From positions 1 to 64,000 of IMG/VR virus record IMGVR_UViG_3300042922_000265: a stretch of 64,000 nt of DNA, one strand, 5' to 3'. A program made the translations under genes and the position numbers. Under the pieces are notes generated by a model. That model was not told the origin of the DNA. It searched no databases and saw nothing but the letters and a program-made list of their open reading frames with translations. This document shows, piece by piece, positions 46,964 through 55,300 of the stretch (its first letter is position 1; each line of letters opens with the position of its first letter). This stretch comes from a virus.

Positions 46964-47036
46964 TAGTTCGGACGGGAATCGAACCCGCGTGTCTCGCCTT
47001 GAAAGGGCAAGTGGCTAGCCAGCACACCACCGAACC
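46964..47036 (-). tRNA. tRNA-Glu(TTC)
   Basis: 73 nt. Acceptor GGTTCGG/CCGAACT, AC stem TTGCC/GGCGA, loop CTTTCAA, T arm GCGGG-TTCGATT-CCCGT. Confidence 0.85.
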
Positions 47037-47042
47037 ATTGAT

Positions 47043-47172
47043 GAAGGGCATAAAAGTGCAGCCGATGTTTTTAGGTGTTCTACCACTAAACTACGAGGTC
47101 CGGGGACCCCGGCGGGAATCGAACCCGCGCAACCCGCTTGACAGGCGATAACCGACATGCTGTCGGCCCTTC
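47043..47172 (-). ncRNA. YrlA-like element E4 with permuted tRNA module
   Basis: Ends GAAGGGC and GCCCTTC are complementary. Order inside: CCGAC/GTCGG hairpin, GGTTATC, a T arm GCGGG-TTCGATT-CCCGC, acceptor strand CGGGGTC (47111-47105), 4-nt loop CCCG, acceptor strand GACCTCG (47100-47094), and a canonical D arm GTTT-AGTGGTA-GAAC. The 3' part of a tRNA thus precedes the 5' part, with a closed acceptor hairpin, as in E1 beside Ro60. Found between tRNA-Lys and tRNA-Glu. Confidence 0.65.
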
Positions 47173-47176
47173 AACG

Positions 47177-47249
47177 TAGACCCGGCAGGGATCGAACCTG
47201 CGACATTCCGATTAAGAGTCGGAAGCTCTACCAACTGAGCTACGAGTCC
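47177..47249 (-). tRNA. tRNA-Lys(CTT)
   Basis: 73 nt. Acceptor GGACTCG/CGGGTCT, D stem GCTC/GAGC, loop CTCTTAA, AC stem TCCGA/TCGGA, T arm GCAGG-TTCGATC-CCTGC. Confidence 0.88.
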
Positions 47250-47322
47250 ATACTGTGGGTTTTCCCGGTCCCACCCGGTCCATTTGTCACCGGTAACGGA
47301 CAAACCGGCACCAACGTGTACG

Positions 47323-47395
47323 TAGTCGATGCAGGGATCGAACCTGCGGCCTCCCCGGTGTGAACGGGGCACTCTTCCAACTGAGCTAATCGACC
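47323..47395 (-). tRNA. tRNA-Val(CAC)
   Basis: 73 nt. Acceptor GGTCGAT/ATCGACT, D stem GCTC/GAGT, loop TTCACAC, AC stem CCCCG/CGGGG, T arm GCAGG-TTCGATC-CCTGC. Confidence 0.87.
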
Positions 47396-47589
47396 ATTGG
47401 AGTCTTGGGGAGCACGTCACCGCTCCTCTGCCAGGGTATGAGCCCGGAGTGCTTGCCCTCTTGATCCGACCTGGCAGGGCCAGATCGAAAAGACACAGGT
47501 GACTGAGTCACAGGCCGTTGCCGGGTCGGCTGCCACCGAACACCGAACTTTCCTGTGCGCCACCATGGACGACTTACACCACCGCAACG
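47396..47589. other. noncoding spacer in tRNA array
   Basis: About 190 nt. CTGCCAGG and CCTGGCAG (8 bp) and the palindrome GTGACTGAGTCAC are the only structures seen. No ORF or tRNA. Confidence 0.5.
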
Positions 47590-47661
47590 TGCCGACACCA
47601 GGGCTCGAACCTGGTTCTCTGAGGCTTCAACTCAGCGCTTCTCCACTCAAGCTGTGACGGC
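47590..47661 (-). tRNA. tRNA-Phe(GAA)
   Basis: 72 nt. Acceptor GCCGTCA/TGTCGGC, D stem GCTT/AAGC, loop TTGAAGC, AC stem CTGAG/CTCAG, T arm CCAGG-TTCGAGC-CCTGG. The regular Phe tRNA of the array. Confidence 0.85.
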
Positions 47662-47745
47662 ATACTTCGGATTACGCGCCGTTTCCCGCGAGGATCTCTA
47701 ACCCGTCCTACGGGGGCACGCATAGGGTTGAACCCCCGTGCTACG

Positions 47746-47818
47746 TGGAACTGGTGGGGATCGAACCCACTGCCTCCGGTATGCCATACCGGCGCTCTAC
47801 CAACTGAGCTACAGCCCC
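47746..47818 (-). tRNA. tRNA-Ala(GGC)
   Basis: 73 nt. Acceptor GGGGCTG/CAGTTCC, D stem GCTC/GAGC, loop ATGGCAT, AC stem CCGGT/ACCGG, T arm GTGGG-TTCGATC-CCCAC. Confidence 0.85.
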
Positions 47819-47971
47819 ATTGAAGTTTGATGCCCTGTACCGGGTGGGGAGAGCATGTTCCCCGGATACCCATTGCACCACCCCAGGACATCCAGGCGGT
47901 CCGCGTACCGTTCGGTCAGTGTCGACCCCGACTCGGGTGGTAAACCCATGCGCCCCCATAGGGTCCTAACG

Positions 47972-48042
47972 AGCGCCTGACAGGAATCGAACCTGCGTAG
48001 CCAGCTTGGAAGGCTGGAGCACGACCACTATGCCACAAGCGC
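47972..48042 (-). tRNA. tRNA-Gly(TCC)
   Basis: 71 nt. Acceptor GCGCTTG/CAGGCGC, D stem GCAT/GTGC, loop CTTCCAA, AC stem CCAGC/GCTGG, T arm GCAGG-TTCGATT-CCTGT. Confidence 0.87.
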
Positions 48043-48134
48043 AATGTCCACGTTCGGTCGTCTTGGCGGTGGACGCGCCTCAATGAGGGGATCTAAACCC
48101 TGGACCTTCTACACAACTATACCACTTCAAGTGG

Positions 48135-48207
48135 GGAGACCGACCGGAATCGAACCGGCGAAGGCCAGGGTCACATCCTGACTGCACAACCAGCAGTGCA
48201 CGGCCTC
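48135..48207 (-). tRNA. tRNA-His(GTG)
   Basis: 73 nt. Acceptor GAGGCCG/CGGTCTC, AC stem TCAGG/CCTGG with loop ATGTGAC, T arm GCCGG-TTCGATT-CCGGT, discriminator C as in other tRNA-His. A further T-arm-like GGG-TTTAGAT-CCC lies just downstream at 48088-48105. Confidence 0.75.
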
Positions 48208-48209
48208 AG

Positions 48210-48283
48210 TAGCTCGTACGGGACTCGAACCCGTCATCTCCGCCTTGAGAGGGCGGCGAGATTACCATCTACTCCAACGAGCC
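48210..48283 (-). tRNA. tRNA-Glu(CTC)
   Basis: 74 nt. Acceptor GGCTCGT/ACGAGCT, loop CTCTCAA, AC stem CCGCC/GGCGG, T arm ACGGG-TTCGAGT-CCCGT. Confidence 0.87.
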
Positions 48284-48342
48284 ATTGGGGAGCCTTCACA
48301 GGGCGCTCCCGAACCCTTTAGTCCGTTATCAGGACCATAACG

Positions 48343-48414
48343 AGCGCCTACCTGGAATCGAACCAGGGAATAGCGGGTTTGCAATCCGCCGCGTTGCCAT
48401 TTCGCCATAGACGC
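48343..48414 (-). tRNA. tRNA-Cys(GCA)
   Basis: 72 nt. Acceptor GCGTCTA/TAGGCGC, loop TTGCAAA with an A-C mismatch closing the AC stem GCGGA/CCCGC, T arm CCTGG-TTCGATT-CCAGG. Confidence 0.82.
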
Positions 48415-48418
48415 AGAG

Positions 48419-48491
48419 TGGAGATAATGGGAATTGAACCCACCACACCGATCTTGCAAGGATCAGTCGCCCCCAAGGAACATGTACCCCC
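48419..48491 (-). tRNA. tRNA-Ala(TGC)
   Basis: 73 nt. Acceptor GGGGGTA/TATCTCC (two G-U), AC stem TGATC/GATCG, loop CTTGCAA, T arm GTGGG-TTCAATT-CCCAT. D arm is weak. Confidence 0.75.
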
Positions 48492-48496
48492 ATTGT

Positions 48497-48623
48497 GATC
48501 TTGGATATTGCTTGAGGCCGGAACGCCCCGCCAGCACGGTTTCCCGTTGGGGCTGTCCAGACCATGGGTGGTCTGGACTGGAATCGAACCAGTGATAACC
48601 GACTACTCGGTCGACCCAAGATC
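48497..48623 (-). ncRNA. YrlA-like element E5 with permuted tRNA module
   Basis: Ends GATCTTGG and CCAAGATC are perfectly complementary. Inside: CCGA/TCGG hairpin with GGTTATC, then T arm ACTGG-TTCGATT-CCAGT, acceptor strand CCAGACC (48576-48570), loop ACCCAT, and strand GGTCTGG (48563-48557), the stem extending to 9 bp (GTCCAGACC with GGTCTGGAC). The downstream 5' part is not a normal D arm but ACGG-GAAA-CCGT within GCCCC/GGGGC. Confidence 0.6.
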
Positions 48624-48627
48624 TTAG

Positions 48628-48701
48628 TCGCGGAGGGAGGATTTGAACCTCCGACCTCCAGGTTATGAGCCTGGCGGGCTACCGAACTGCCCTACCCCGC
48701 T
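48628..48701 (-). tRNA. initiator-like tRNA-fMet(CAT)
   Basis: 74 nt. Acceptor AGCGGGG/CTCCGCG has an A1-G72 mismatch at the first pair, the position where bacterial initiators carry C1-A72. D stem GGGC/GCCC, loop CTCATAA, AC stem CCAGG/CCTGG, T arm GGAGG-TTCAAAT-CCTCC. Overall sequence resembles mycobacterial initiator tRNA (GCGGGGT...CTCATAACC), but the usual three G-C pairs in the anticodon stem are incomplete. Confidence 0.7.
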
Positions 48702-48850
48702 ACCGTGTCCCTGCTGTTGCCAGCAGGGACGGTGCCTAGAGGAATGGTGGCCTCTAGGCGGATCTATGTACTACACTATGGAGTTCTCAAGATTCAAACG
48801 AACTAGAGTAAAAGGTACCTCTAGTCGGTCAATCCCGCAAGGGATTAAAC
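48702..48850. other. hairpin-rich spacer
   Basis: Four strong stems in a row: GTCCCTGCTG/CAGCAGGGAC, CCTAGAGG/CCTCTAGG, ACTAGAG/CTCTAGT and AATCCC/GGGATT. No ORF. Probably processing or stability structures between tRNA-Tyr and tRNA-fMet. Confidence 0.55.
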
Positions 48851-48851
48851 G

Positions 48852-48935
48852 TGCCGCATTGAGGAATCGAACCTCACCGTCCCGAAGGCCACAGGGTTAC
48901 AGCCTGCTCCCAAACACCAGTTGGGCATATACGGC
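48852..48935 (-). tRNA. tRNA-Tyr(GTA), class II
   Basis: 84 nt. Acceptor GCCGTAT/ATGCGGC, loop CTGTAAC, AC stem GCAGG/CCTGT, a long variable arm (GGCCTTCGGGACG), T arm TGAGG-TTCGATT-CCTCA. Only class II tRNA seen. Confidence 0.85.
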
Positions 48936-48939
48936 ATGG

Positions 48940-49011
48940 CGAGGACTGGAGGAATCGAACCCCCTCGTGACGGGTTTGGAAGCCGTTGCCATCCCATTAG
49001 GCGAAGTCCCC
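48940..49011 (-). tRNA. tRNA-Trp(CCA)
   Basis: 72 nt. Acceptor GGGGACT/AGTCCTC, D stem GCC/GGC, loop TTCCAAA, AC stem ACGGC/CCCGT (one mismatch), T arm GGGGG-TTCGATT-CCTCC. Confidence 0.82.
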
Positions 49012-49043
49012 ATCGCATGCTGCAGATATTCAGTTGTTTTACG

Positions 49044-49114
49044 TCGGGATGGGAGGAGTCGAACCTCCGCCACCTGGTCCCAAACCAGGCATGATTCCGT
49101 TTCACTACACCCCG
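49044..49114 (-). tRNA. tRNA-Pro(TGG)
   Basis: 71 nt. Acceptor CGGGGTG/CATCCCG, D stem GTGA/TCAT, loop TTTGGGA, AC stem CCTGG/CCAGG, T arm GGAGG-TTCGACT-CCTCC. First tRNA of the array in transcription order. Confidence 0.85.
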
Positions 49115-49218
49115 CTCGTCGCGGAGGTTACTCCGGCGACTAAAGAACGATGCGCTTATGCCACGGTCGATAGGGCGCTCGTTCGAGCATCCCTCGCGTG
49201 GTATCGGCAGTCGTAAAC

Positions 49219-49258
49219 ATGGGACCTACCATAGCACAGGTCCCATCGAGCTTGTCAA
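49219..49258 (-). promoter_or_regulatory. tRNA-array promoter with operator-like repeat
   Basis: -35 TTGACA (49258-49253), 19-bp spacer, TATGGT -10 (49233-49228). ATGGGACCT and AGGTCCCAT (9 bp) flank the -10, so the same bases may act as operator or as terminator for the 419-aa gene that stops at 49264. Confidence 0.5.
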
Positions 49259-49263
49259 CACCT

Positions 49264-50523
49264 CTACTTGAACAGAGGCAGATCCCGCTTCGGGACGGCC
49301 ACCCGCACCCAGGAGTCTCCCAGGTAGGTGACCACAATCTCCTCGTCGATCACGTAATAGGTCTCGCGCTGTTCGGGGTTGCGGGGCAGGTCGGTGAGGT
49401 GTTCCACGCGCCAGTTGCGGTACTCGCGCTTGGCCTCGTCAGGGGTGCGTCCCGACAAGCAGACAGAGCACCTGTAGCCCGGAGGCTGCCTGTCCCAGCC
49501 CATGACGGGGTTCTCGGTATCCAAGAGACCGCACTGGGCACAGGTGGCCAGGAATCCCTGGGTGGGCAGCTCATTGGCCTGGATCGGCGAGGTAGCCCGC
49601 TGGTAGGCCGTGCGGACCCGATTCTCGGTAGCCTCCACCCCGGCCTCGAATCGAGAACCATTGATCGAGACCGGACCCGGCATCTGATACCGGGTGAAGT
49701 CCTTGGCATCGACCTCGGCGTTGATCGCCCCCTGCAGGTAATGCTGCAGCGGGTCGTGGGCCAGAATCACACCCAGGCGATCCAGGAATGGGCTTCTGGA
49801 CTCGATCTTGTCAGCGCGCACCGCTCGCGCCGCTACGACGTCGTCGGACCGCTGCGACCATGCGTTCGCGCTCGCGCTTTCGGCGGCGACACTCTCGGCA
49901 CGAGCACCCATCGGGCGAAGCGGGTGACAAGCCGCGCAGCGCCATCCAGCGACGGTGTTGTAGCTCCCGTTGGTCCCGTCCTCGGATTTGCGGTGGCACA
50001 CCGTGCACTCCCAGTGACTCACCTCCTGGTACGCCGTCGGCGGGAACGAGACGAGCGTATCGCCCCTGAAGGTGGTGATCTTCTGCGCCGTCGTCGTCGG
50101 GACGGCTGCCTCTTTTGGGAGATCAGGACCATCTGGCTGGACCTGGACCATCAGGCCGTCATCGGTCATCCGCCACAGACGCATGTGGACATCGCGGTCC
50201 TTGGTCAGAGTCTCGCGCAGCTTCAGCATGCAGGGCTTGCAGCCCATCTCCAGCTGCTCCAGCCAGACGACCGACTCGACGTTGTGATCGCCCCTGATGC
50301 AGTAGTACTTGGTCTCAGCCTGGGTCACTTGATCCTCCGTGGGTGTGTCGACCTCGGAAGACTGCTTCCTGCGGTCGATGGCCATGTTAGCGAACATGAC
50401 CCCGAACATGGCAATGAGCACCGAATCCATCATTGGCGGTGGGACCGGCTCATACACCTGAAACCCCGTCCACACGGTGGTGGACAAGGCGCAGGCGATG
50501 GTACTGGCGTGACGTCTGTTCAC
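49264..50523 (-). CDS. hypothetical protein, multiple zinc-ribbon pairs
   Basis: 419 residues from a GTG overlapping the upstream stop. A membrane-like segment near residues 32-48 (SVLIAMFGVMFANMAI), then three CxxC pairs: WECTVCHRKSED with CAACHPL, CAQCGLL with YRCSVC, and KPCMLKL after YYCIRGDHN. Coupled to the 37-aa membrane peptide. No catalytic motif recognised. It is a late gene just before the tRNA promoter. Confidence 0.6.
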   Translation of the reverse strand: MNRRHASTIACALSTTVWTGFQVYEPVPPPMMDSVLIAMFGVMFANMAIDRRKQSSEVDTPTEDQVTQAETKYYCIRGDHNVESVVWLEQLEMGCKPCMLKLRETLTKDRDVHMRLWRMTDDGLMVQVQPDGPDLPKEAAVPTTTAQKITTFRGDTLVSFPPTAYQEVSHWECTVCHRKSEDGTNGSYNTVAGWRCAACHPLRPMGARAESVAAESASANAWSQRSDDVVAARAVRADKIESRSPFLDRLGVILAHDPLQHYLQGAINAEVDAKDFTRYQMPGPVSINGSRFEAGVEATENRVRTAYQRATSPIQANELPTQGFLATCAQCGLLDTENPVMGWDRQPPGYRCSVCLSGRTPDEAKREYRNWRVEHLTDLPRNPEQRETYYVIDEEIVVTYLGDSWVRVAVPKRDLPLFK

Positions 50524-50633
50524 AGGTGGTAGAACCAGACCGCCAAACCCATGGCAGCGGCGAAGAAAGTCCACCCGGCGGCGGCCCCTCCCCAGACGGC
50601 GGGCAGGAAGTCTTTGAAATTCGGGTCGTCCAT
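50520..50633 (-). CDS. single-TM peptide
   Basis: 37 residues, MDDPNFKDFLPAVWGG followed by a hydrophobic helix (AGWTFFAAAMGLAVWF). GAAGGAG lies 5 nt before the ATG. Coupled to the next gene by GTGA overlap. Confidence 0.6.
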   Translation of the reverse strand: MDDPNFKDFLPAVWGGAAAGWTFFAAAMGLAVWFYHL

Positions 50634-50655
50634 TATTGCTCCTTCTCGGGGGTGG

Positions 50656-50820
50656 TTAGAGGACGACGAGTTCGTGGTCGCTGAACTTCAGCTGTTGGAC
50701 CTCGTGTCCGATCGCGATGGCGACCAGGATATTGAGCTGGTCTTGGATCTCGATGATGACGCCGGTCATGTCGAGGAACACGTCATCACCAGAAACGATG
50801 ACGCGGTCGCCGACCTTCAC
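50656..50820 (-). CDS. small beta-rich protein
   Basis: 54 residues from a GTG overlapping the upstream stop. VKVGDRVIVSGDDVFLD and TGVIIEIQDQLNILVAI form a KOW/SH3-like strand pattern. Possibly nucleic-acid-associated. Confidence 0.55.
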   Translation of the reverse strand: MKVGDRVIVSGDDVFLDMTGVIIEIQDQLNILVAIAIGHEVQQLKFSDHELVVL

Positions 50821-50960
50821 CGCCCCTGCTTCCAGGAGTTGCGGTTACCCTTGCCGGGACGCTTGGCCTGGCGGGCCTTGTTGGCGGGCTTGGCAGCGGC
50901 GCGAGCCTGCGCGGTGCGGCGCTCGGCGTGCGCGCGTCCGGTGCTGATGTCGTTGCTCAT
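50817..50960 (-). CDS. small basic protein, leaderless
   Basis: 47 residues, MSNDISTGRAHAERRTAQ, Ala/Arg/Lys-rich throughout (PANKARQAKRPGKGNRN). Probably nucleic-acid-binding. It starts directly at its promoter without a ribosome site and overlaps the next gene by 4 nt. Confidence 0.6.
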   Translation of the reverse strand: MSNDISTGRAHAERRTAQARAAAKPANKARQAKRPGKGNRNSWKQGR

Positions 50961-50966
50961 AGTTCA

Positions 50967-50995
50967 AGTATGACAGGAACTAGAACAACGCGCAA
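50967..50995 (-). promoter_or_regulatory. leaderless promoter with GTTCTA spacer motif
   Basis: -35 TTGCGC (50995-50990), 17-bp spacer with GTTCTA (50986-50981), -10 CATACT (50972-50967), TGAACT, ATG. Third copy of the arrangement. Confidence 0.6.
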
Positions 50996-50998
50996 CCC

Positions 50999-52312
50999 TT
51001 ACGAGACAGGAATCCCCAGGGCGTCGACAGCCAGGTCGGCCAGGACCTGATGGCCTGCGGCGTTCAGGTGGAACTCATCGGCGTAGAGCGCAGGGTGCTC
51101 CGAGAACGGCGGGATCTGCGGCCAGAAGTCCAGCAGCGCGGTGCCAGCGGTGTCGGCCACAGCCAGCACCTGGTCCCGAACAGTGCTCCAGGTCGGCTGC
51201 CAGTAGGTCTGCAGCGCGACGTCGGCGTTCGGGCAGATGTCGCGCATCTCGGTGACGACGGTGGACAGATTCACGGCCACGTCGTCGATGATGATCGGAT
51301 CATCCAGGTCGTTGGCTCCCAGGGCGATGATCACCAGATCGGGGTCGAAACCGTCGGCCAGGGCACGGGGGATGGCGTTACCCCAGTCCTCGACCGCCGT
51401 GGTGCCGCCGGTCAGACGGTCTACCCACCACTTGGCCGTCACATCCGGTTGAGCCAGACTCATCACGTCCAGCTTGGCGTCGCTCACCTTGGCGTTGAAG
51501 CCGTACCAATAGGTCTCGCCACTGCCGCCGTTGGGACGAACGCTCAGGTCCGCCGCACCGCCCATGTCAGCGATGCGCTGATAGTCGATCAAGCCGGTCT
51601 CTGGCCAACCGTTCGACCAGACGCTACCGGGGACCCACGGTCCCTGCCAGGAGCCCTCGTCGTAGCGCCATTGGCCCATCTGTGCCGAATCCGGGGCGAA
51701 CAACACGTCGATGTCGGTCAGGTGGGCCACATCGTTGAATCGGCTGATCTGGGCATCGAGCAAACCGTTGGCGAAGGCGACGTCCAGGTAACCCGCAGGC
51801 TCATCGGCGCGCTGGGGATCGAACCACATGCGACCAGCCAACTGATGCTGCCAGCTGTAGCGTTCCGAGGAGGCCGAATCCCCGACGATCAAGATGCGGG
51901 GATTACGGGTGCCGCGCAGTCCCACAGCGGCACGCCAGTGGTTCAGCTCGGCACCGGGACGACCGGCGACGTTGAGGGTCGCACGAGCCTGGGAGACGGT
52001 CTGAGAGCCGAGAAGGGTGCGCCCAACCGCACCGGAATCAGTAATGTCGGCACGCTGCAGAACAACGGCCCCGTCGCGCCCGGCGACCGAGGTCACCGGG
52101 GCGCTCTGCAGCGCGCTGTTGGCGTTCGCCAGGGCGCTCTGGACGGCGGTGGAGAGGTCTCCGGTAGGGATGCCCGCACCCGGCTTGGTGTACTTGGCTG
52201 TGGCGAGGGTGTGCGCATCGTCGATGCCGGTCTCGATGTGGTTGAGACGCTCGGCGGAGATGGGCGAGTCGGTCGACGGGGCGTCGACCCATGTCTGCTT
52301 GAGGTAGGCCAT
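50999..52312 (-). CDS. tail fibre with SGNH/GDSL esterase domain
   Basis: 437 residues. N-terminal fibre part (RLNHIETGIDDAHTLA, YTKPGAGIPTGDLSTA, DITDSGAVGRTLLGSQ) shares modules with the 364-aa fibre protein. The C-terminal 290 residues are an SGNH hydrolase: block I ILIVGDSASSERYSW, block III VIIALGANDLDDP, and the catalytic DxxH in ADEFHLNAAGHQVL. Probably removes acyl groups from a cell-surface glycan during adsorption. Confidence 0.8.
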   Translation of the reverse strand: MAYLKQTWVDAPSTDSPISAERLNHIETGIDDAHTLATAKYTKPGAGIPTGDLSTAVQSALANANSALQSAPVTSVAGRDGAVVLQRADITDSGAVGRTLLGSQTVSQARATLNVAGRPGAELNHWRAAVGLRGTRNPRILIVGDSASSERYSWQHQLAGRMWFDPQRADEPAGYLDVAFANGLLDAQISRFNDVAHLTDIDVLFAPDSAQMGQWRYDEGSWQGPWVPGSVWSNGWPETGLIDYQRIADMGGAADLSVRPNGGSGETYWYGFNAKVSDAKLDVMSLAQPDVTAKWWVDRLTGGTTAVEDWGNAIPRALADGFDPDLVIIALGANDLDDPIIIDDVAVNLSTVVTEMRDICPNADVALQTYWQPTWSTVRDQVLAVADTAGTALLDFWPQIPPFSEHPALYADEFHLNAAGHQVLADLAVDALGIPVS

Positions 52313-52319
52313 CAGTTTC

Positions 52320-55300
52320 TCACTTCAGGTAGTAGGGGGTGACGCGGCAGCCGTACGCCCAGGCGCGCGGTGACAGGATGGTGGCCGTGACGCTGACGTC
52401 AGTGACCGGGGTGGTGGTGGTCAGGACCGCCCGACCATCGGCGTAGCGAAGGTCGGTGACCTCATGCAGGTAGGCCCCGACGCTGCCCAGGCGCACGAAA
52501 TAACGAACCAGGGCGACGTCGGTGTAGAGGTCGGACAAGTAGACCTCGTCCTCGTCGTCGCCTTCCAGGGTGAAATGCACCTCGTAGTCCTGGTCGTCTC
52601 CGGCAGGAATCTCGACGAACTTGGTGGTGAACTCGTGCCACCGGCCAGCCGGGGCATTCACGGTCTCCTCGTAGACGATTACACCGTCACTGATCCGCCG
52701 GAGGCGGACGGTGGCCATGTTGTCGTTGGCGACGGGCTTGTAGAAGACGGCACCGATGCGGAAGAGGCCCTGCGGAACGAAATTCGTCCACTGCTTGACC
52801 TTGATACCAGCCTCACCAGCGCCCGCATCCCGGCGAAAGCGTAGAACGCGCTTGCCCTGGTAGCGCCGTCCAGGATCGACACTGATACCGACCAGCTGAT
52901 AAGGACTTCCCCACGTAGCTTCCTCAGACGCCCACGTTTTCTGTGTGTCACCCCAGGTACCTCCAGGCATCGTCTCGGGAATGGTGCGGGTGTAGTAGGC
53001 CAGCTGTGTGTCGTCAATCGACTGGCTGTCCGGGTTGATGTCGGCCCACATGCTGTCGCCGCGCACCAGGCCGGAGTCCTTGAAATCGACAGCGACTTTG
53101 GCGAACGACGATCGGGTCTGCAGGGCCTTGAACACGGTGGCCACCGTGGTGTCGGTGGTGTCCAGGGAGACCCCGTCAAACCACAGCTGACCTTCGCTGG
53201 CCGCGCCGGTCACCTGCAGGAAAACTCGCATTCGGTTGACCCCGTCGGGCACCGTGACGATCGCGTCACGGTCCTCCCAGAAGGTATAGGTAATCGCGTC
53301 CTCGTGCGGGATCTCATCGAGCACCTCGGTGTCGACCAGCGTGTCGTTCGAGTAGAACCGCACCCCCCAGCGCATGACGATCGCATCGGGGTCGTCGGCG
53401 ACGTTGTCGCCCGAAACGGGGTAGTTGAAGGGGCTCGGGTAGGTGTCGGTGCCGGGGTAACGCGGGGCGTAGCCGACCTCCCGCGTCATGACACCCAAGC
53501 TGATCTTGATCTCGTCATCGGGTGCGACATCGGCCAGCGCGGACAGCAACACGTTGTCGATACCGGCAGCGTCCACGCGCGCGGCACCGCGCTCCCAGTG
53601 GCCCTTGATCGGGTCCCAGGCCCAGTTACCGGACTCGACGATCCAGTTGGCCAGGTTGCGCTCGAACAGTCGGTTGGCCACCTGGTAGGTCTTCTTCTGA
53701 GTGGTCGTCGGACCGGACGGCAGCTGACGGATGTGATTGGTGACGAACTGGTCAGGATCGTAGGTCGGGAAGTCGTAGAACGGCTTGTCCTCACCCGCGA
53801 TGAACGTCGACTGCATCGGGGTGATCTCACGGACGGCAGCGAAGTAGGCGATGGCCGCGTCCCGCTTGACCGTCTTGTAGTCGTAGCGGTGCACGGCGGT
53901 GGTGTTGAAGCGGACACGCTTCTCCAAGGTCAGCTTGCGCTCGATCACCGTGGAGGTGTCGGTCAGCTTCTCCATGACGTAGGCCGGGACCTTGAGCTGC
54001 TGACCAGGGTAGATCCACCAGTCCGTGCCCCGGATCGGCAGTGTGCCGGTGGTCTTGACGTGGGTGATCGCGCCGGGGTTGGCGGTCTCGATGTCCTCCC
54101 ACGGCACGTCGGTGTACTGAGCGAGCTTCTGCAGGCCCTCGGCCTTGATGACCGTGACGTAGGCGTTCTCGCTCAGGATGTAGGGCTGCAGCTCCTCGCG
54201 GCGGTAGACGTACTGGCTGCCCATCTCCAGACGGCGGTATTTCTCCAGGTCCAGATTGCCCGCGTTGGGCAGTGTCTCGCTGATGTAGCCGTTGCCCTGT
54301 TCGATCTGGATGACGTCGTACTGGGTGTTGAGCACGGAGCCGACCGCTGACAGCACGCTGGCCGGGTTGAGCCAGTTGACCGAACGCACGCCGTTGGTGC
54401 TGATGTAGGTGCCCAGGCCCAGGAAGCCGCCCTTGCCGGAGTAGTGGCGGATGCCCTGGCTGGACTGCTGGACAACCGAGGTCGGGAAGACCTTGTACCG
54501 GATCTCGATGTCGGACTCATAGATCGGGTACGGCTGCTCGGTGAGCTGGGAGAACTCGAACTTCCAGTACTTGGCACTGATCGCCTGGGGCAGAAACAGC
54601 ATGCCCTTCTCGACGACGAAGTTGCGCCAGACTGGGGTCCATTCCTTGTCCTCGAACGTGGTCTCGCTCATGCCGCCGGAACCGTGCTCCTGGGCGGTCC
54701 AGGAGACGGCATAGACCGCGTTATCCAGGCTGGTGGCCGGGACAATTCCGGTGGCCGGGTCCGGGATGACCGGGTCCGGGTCGACGTAGTAAGTCGGATT
54801 GGCGATGAAACCCTCGACGTGTCCGACGTAGCGCTCCATTTTGACGATGAGCGCACTAATGGTGCCCCGGAAATTCCAGATCTCGCTGGTGCCGTCGAAA
54901 CTCACTTGCAGCGGCAGCGTGGGCGGGTTGGACTCCACCTCGGCGATGGTCACGCCACGATGGTTGACCACCCTCAGCAAGACGGTGTCGGGGTTGTAGC
55001 GCCACCCGGCGACGATCTTGAGGGTGTCTCCGGCCTCGAATGCGGAGGTGATCGGCGCGCTGTAGGTGCGGGTGTCAGCACCGTTGTCAAACTGCAGGGT
55101 GAACTCGCCCGCACCCACGTCGTACTCGACGGTGGGCTTCCACTGGCCGCCAGGCTCGCGCACGCGGTACAACACGGGGTTCTGCGGCGGACCGGTGCCA
55201 GCGGCGAAGTCAGGGGTCCATTCGACACCGATCCAGGCCGCCTGGCCAATCTGCGGACCGAGCCCCATGGTCCAGCGGTAGTAGCTCTCCTGGATGCCCG

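Noticed and set aside
48081-48110. T-arm-like GGG-TTTAGAT-CCC after tRNA-His
   Set aside because: Only three stem pairs and no other tRNA parts; probably a chance match.
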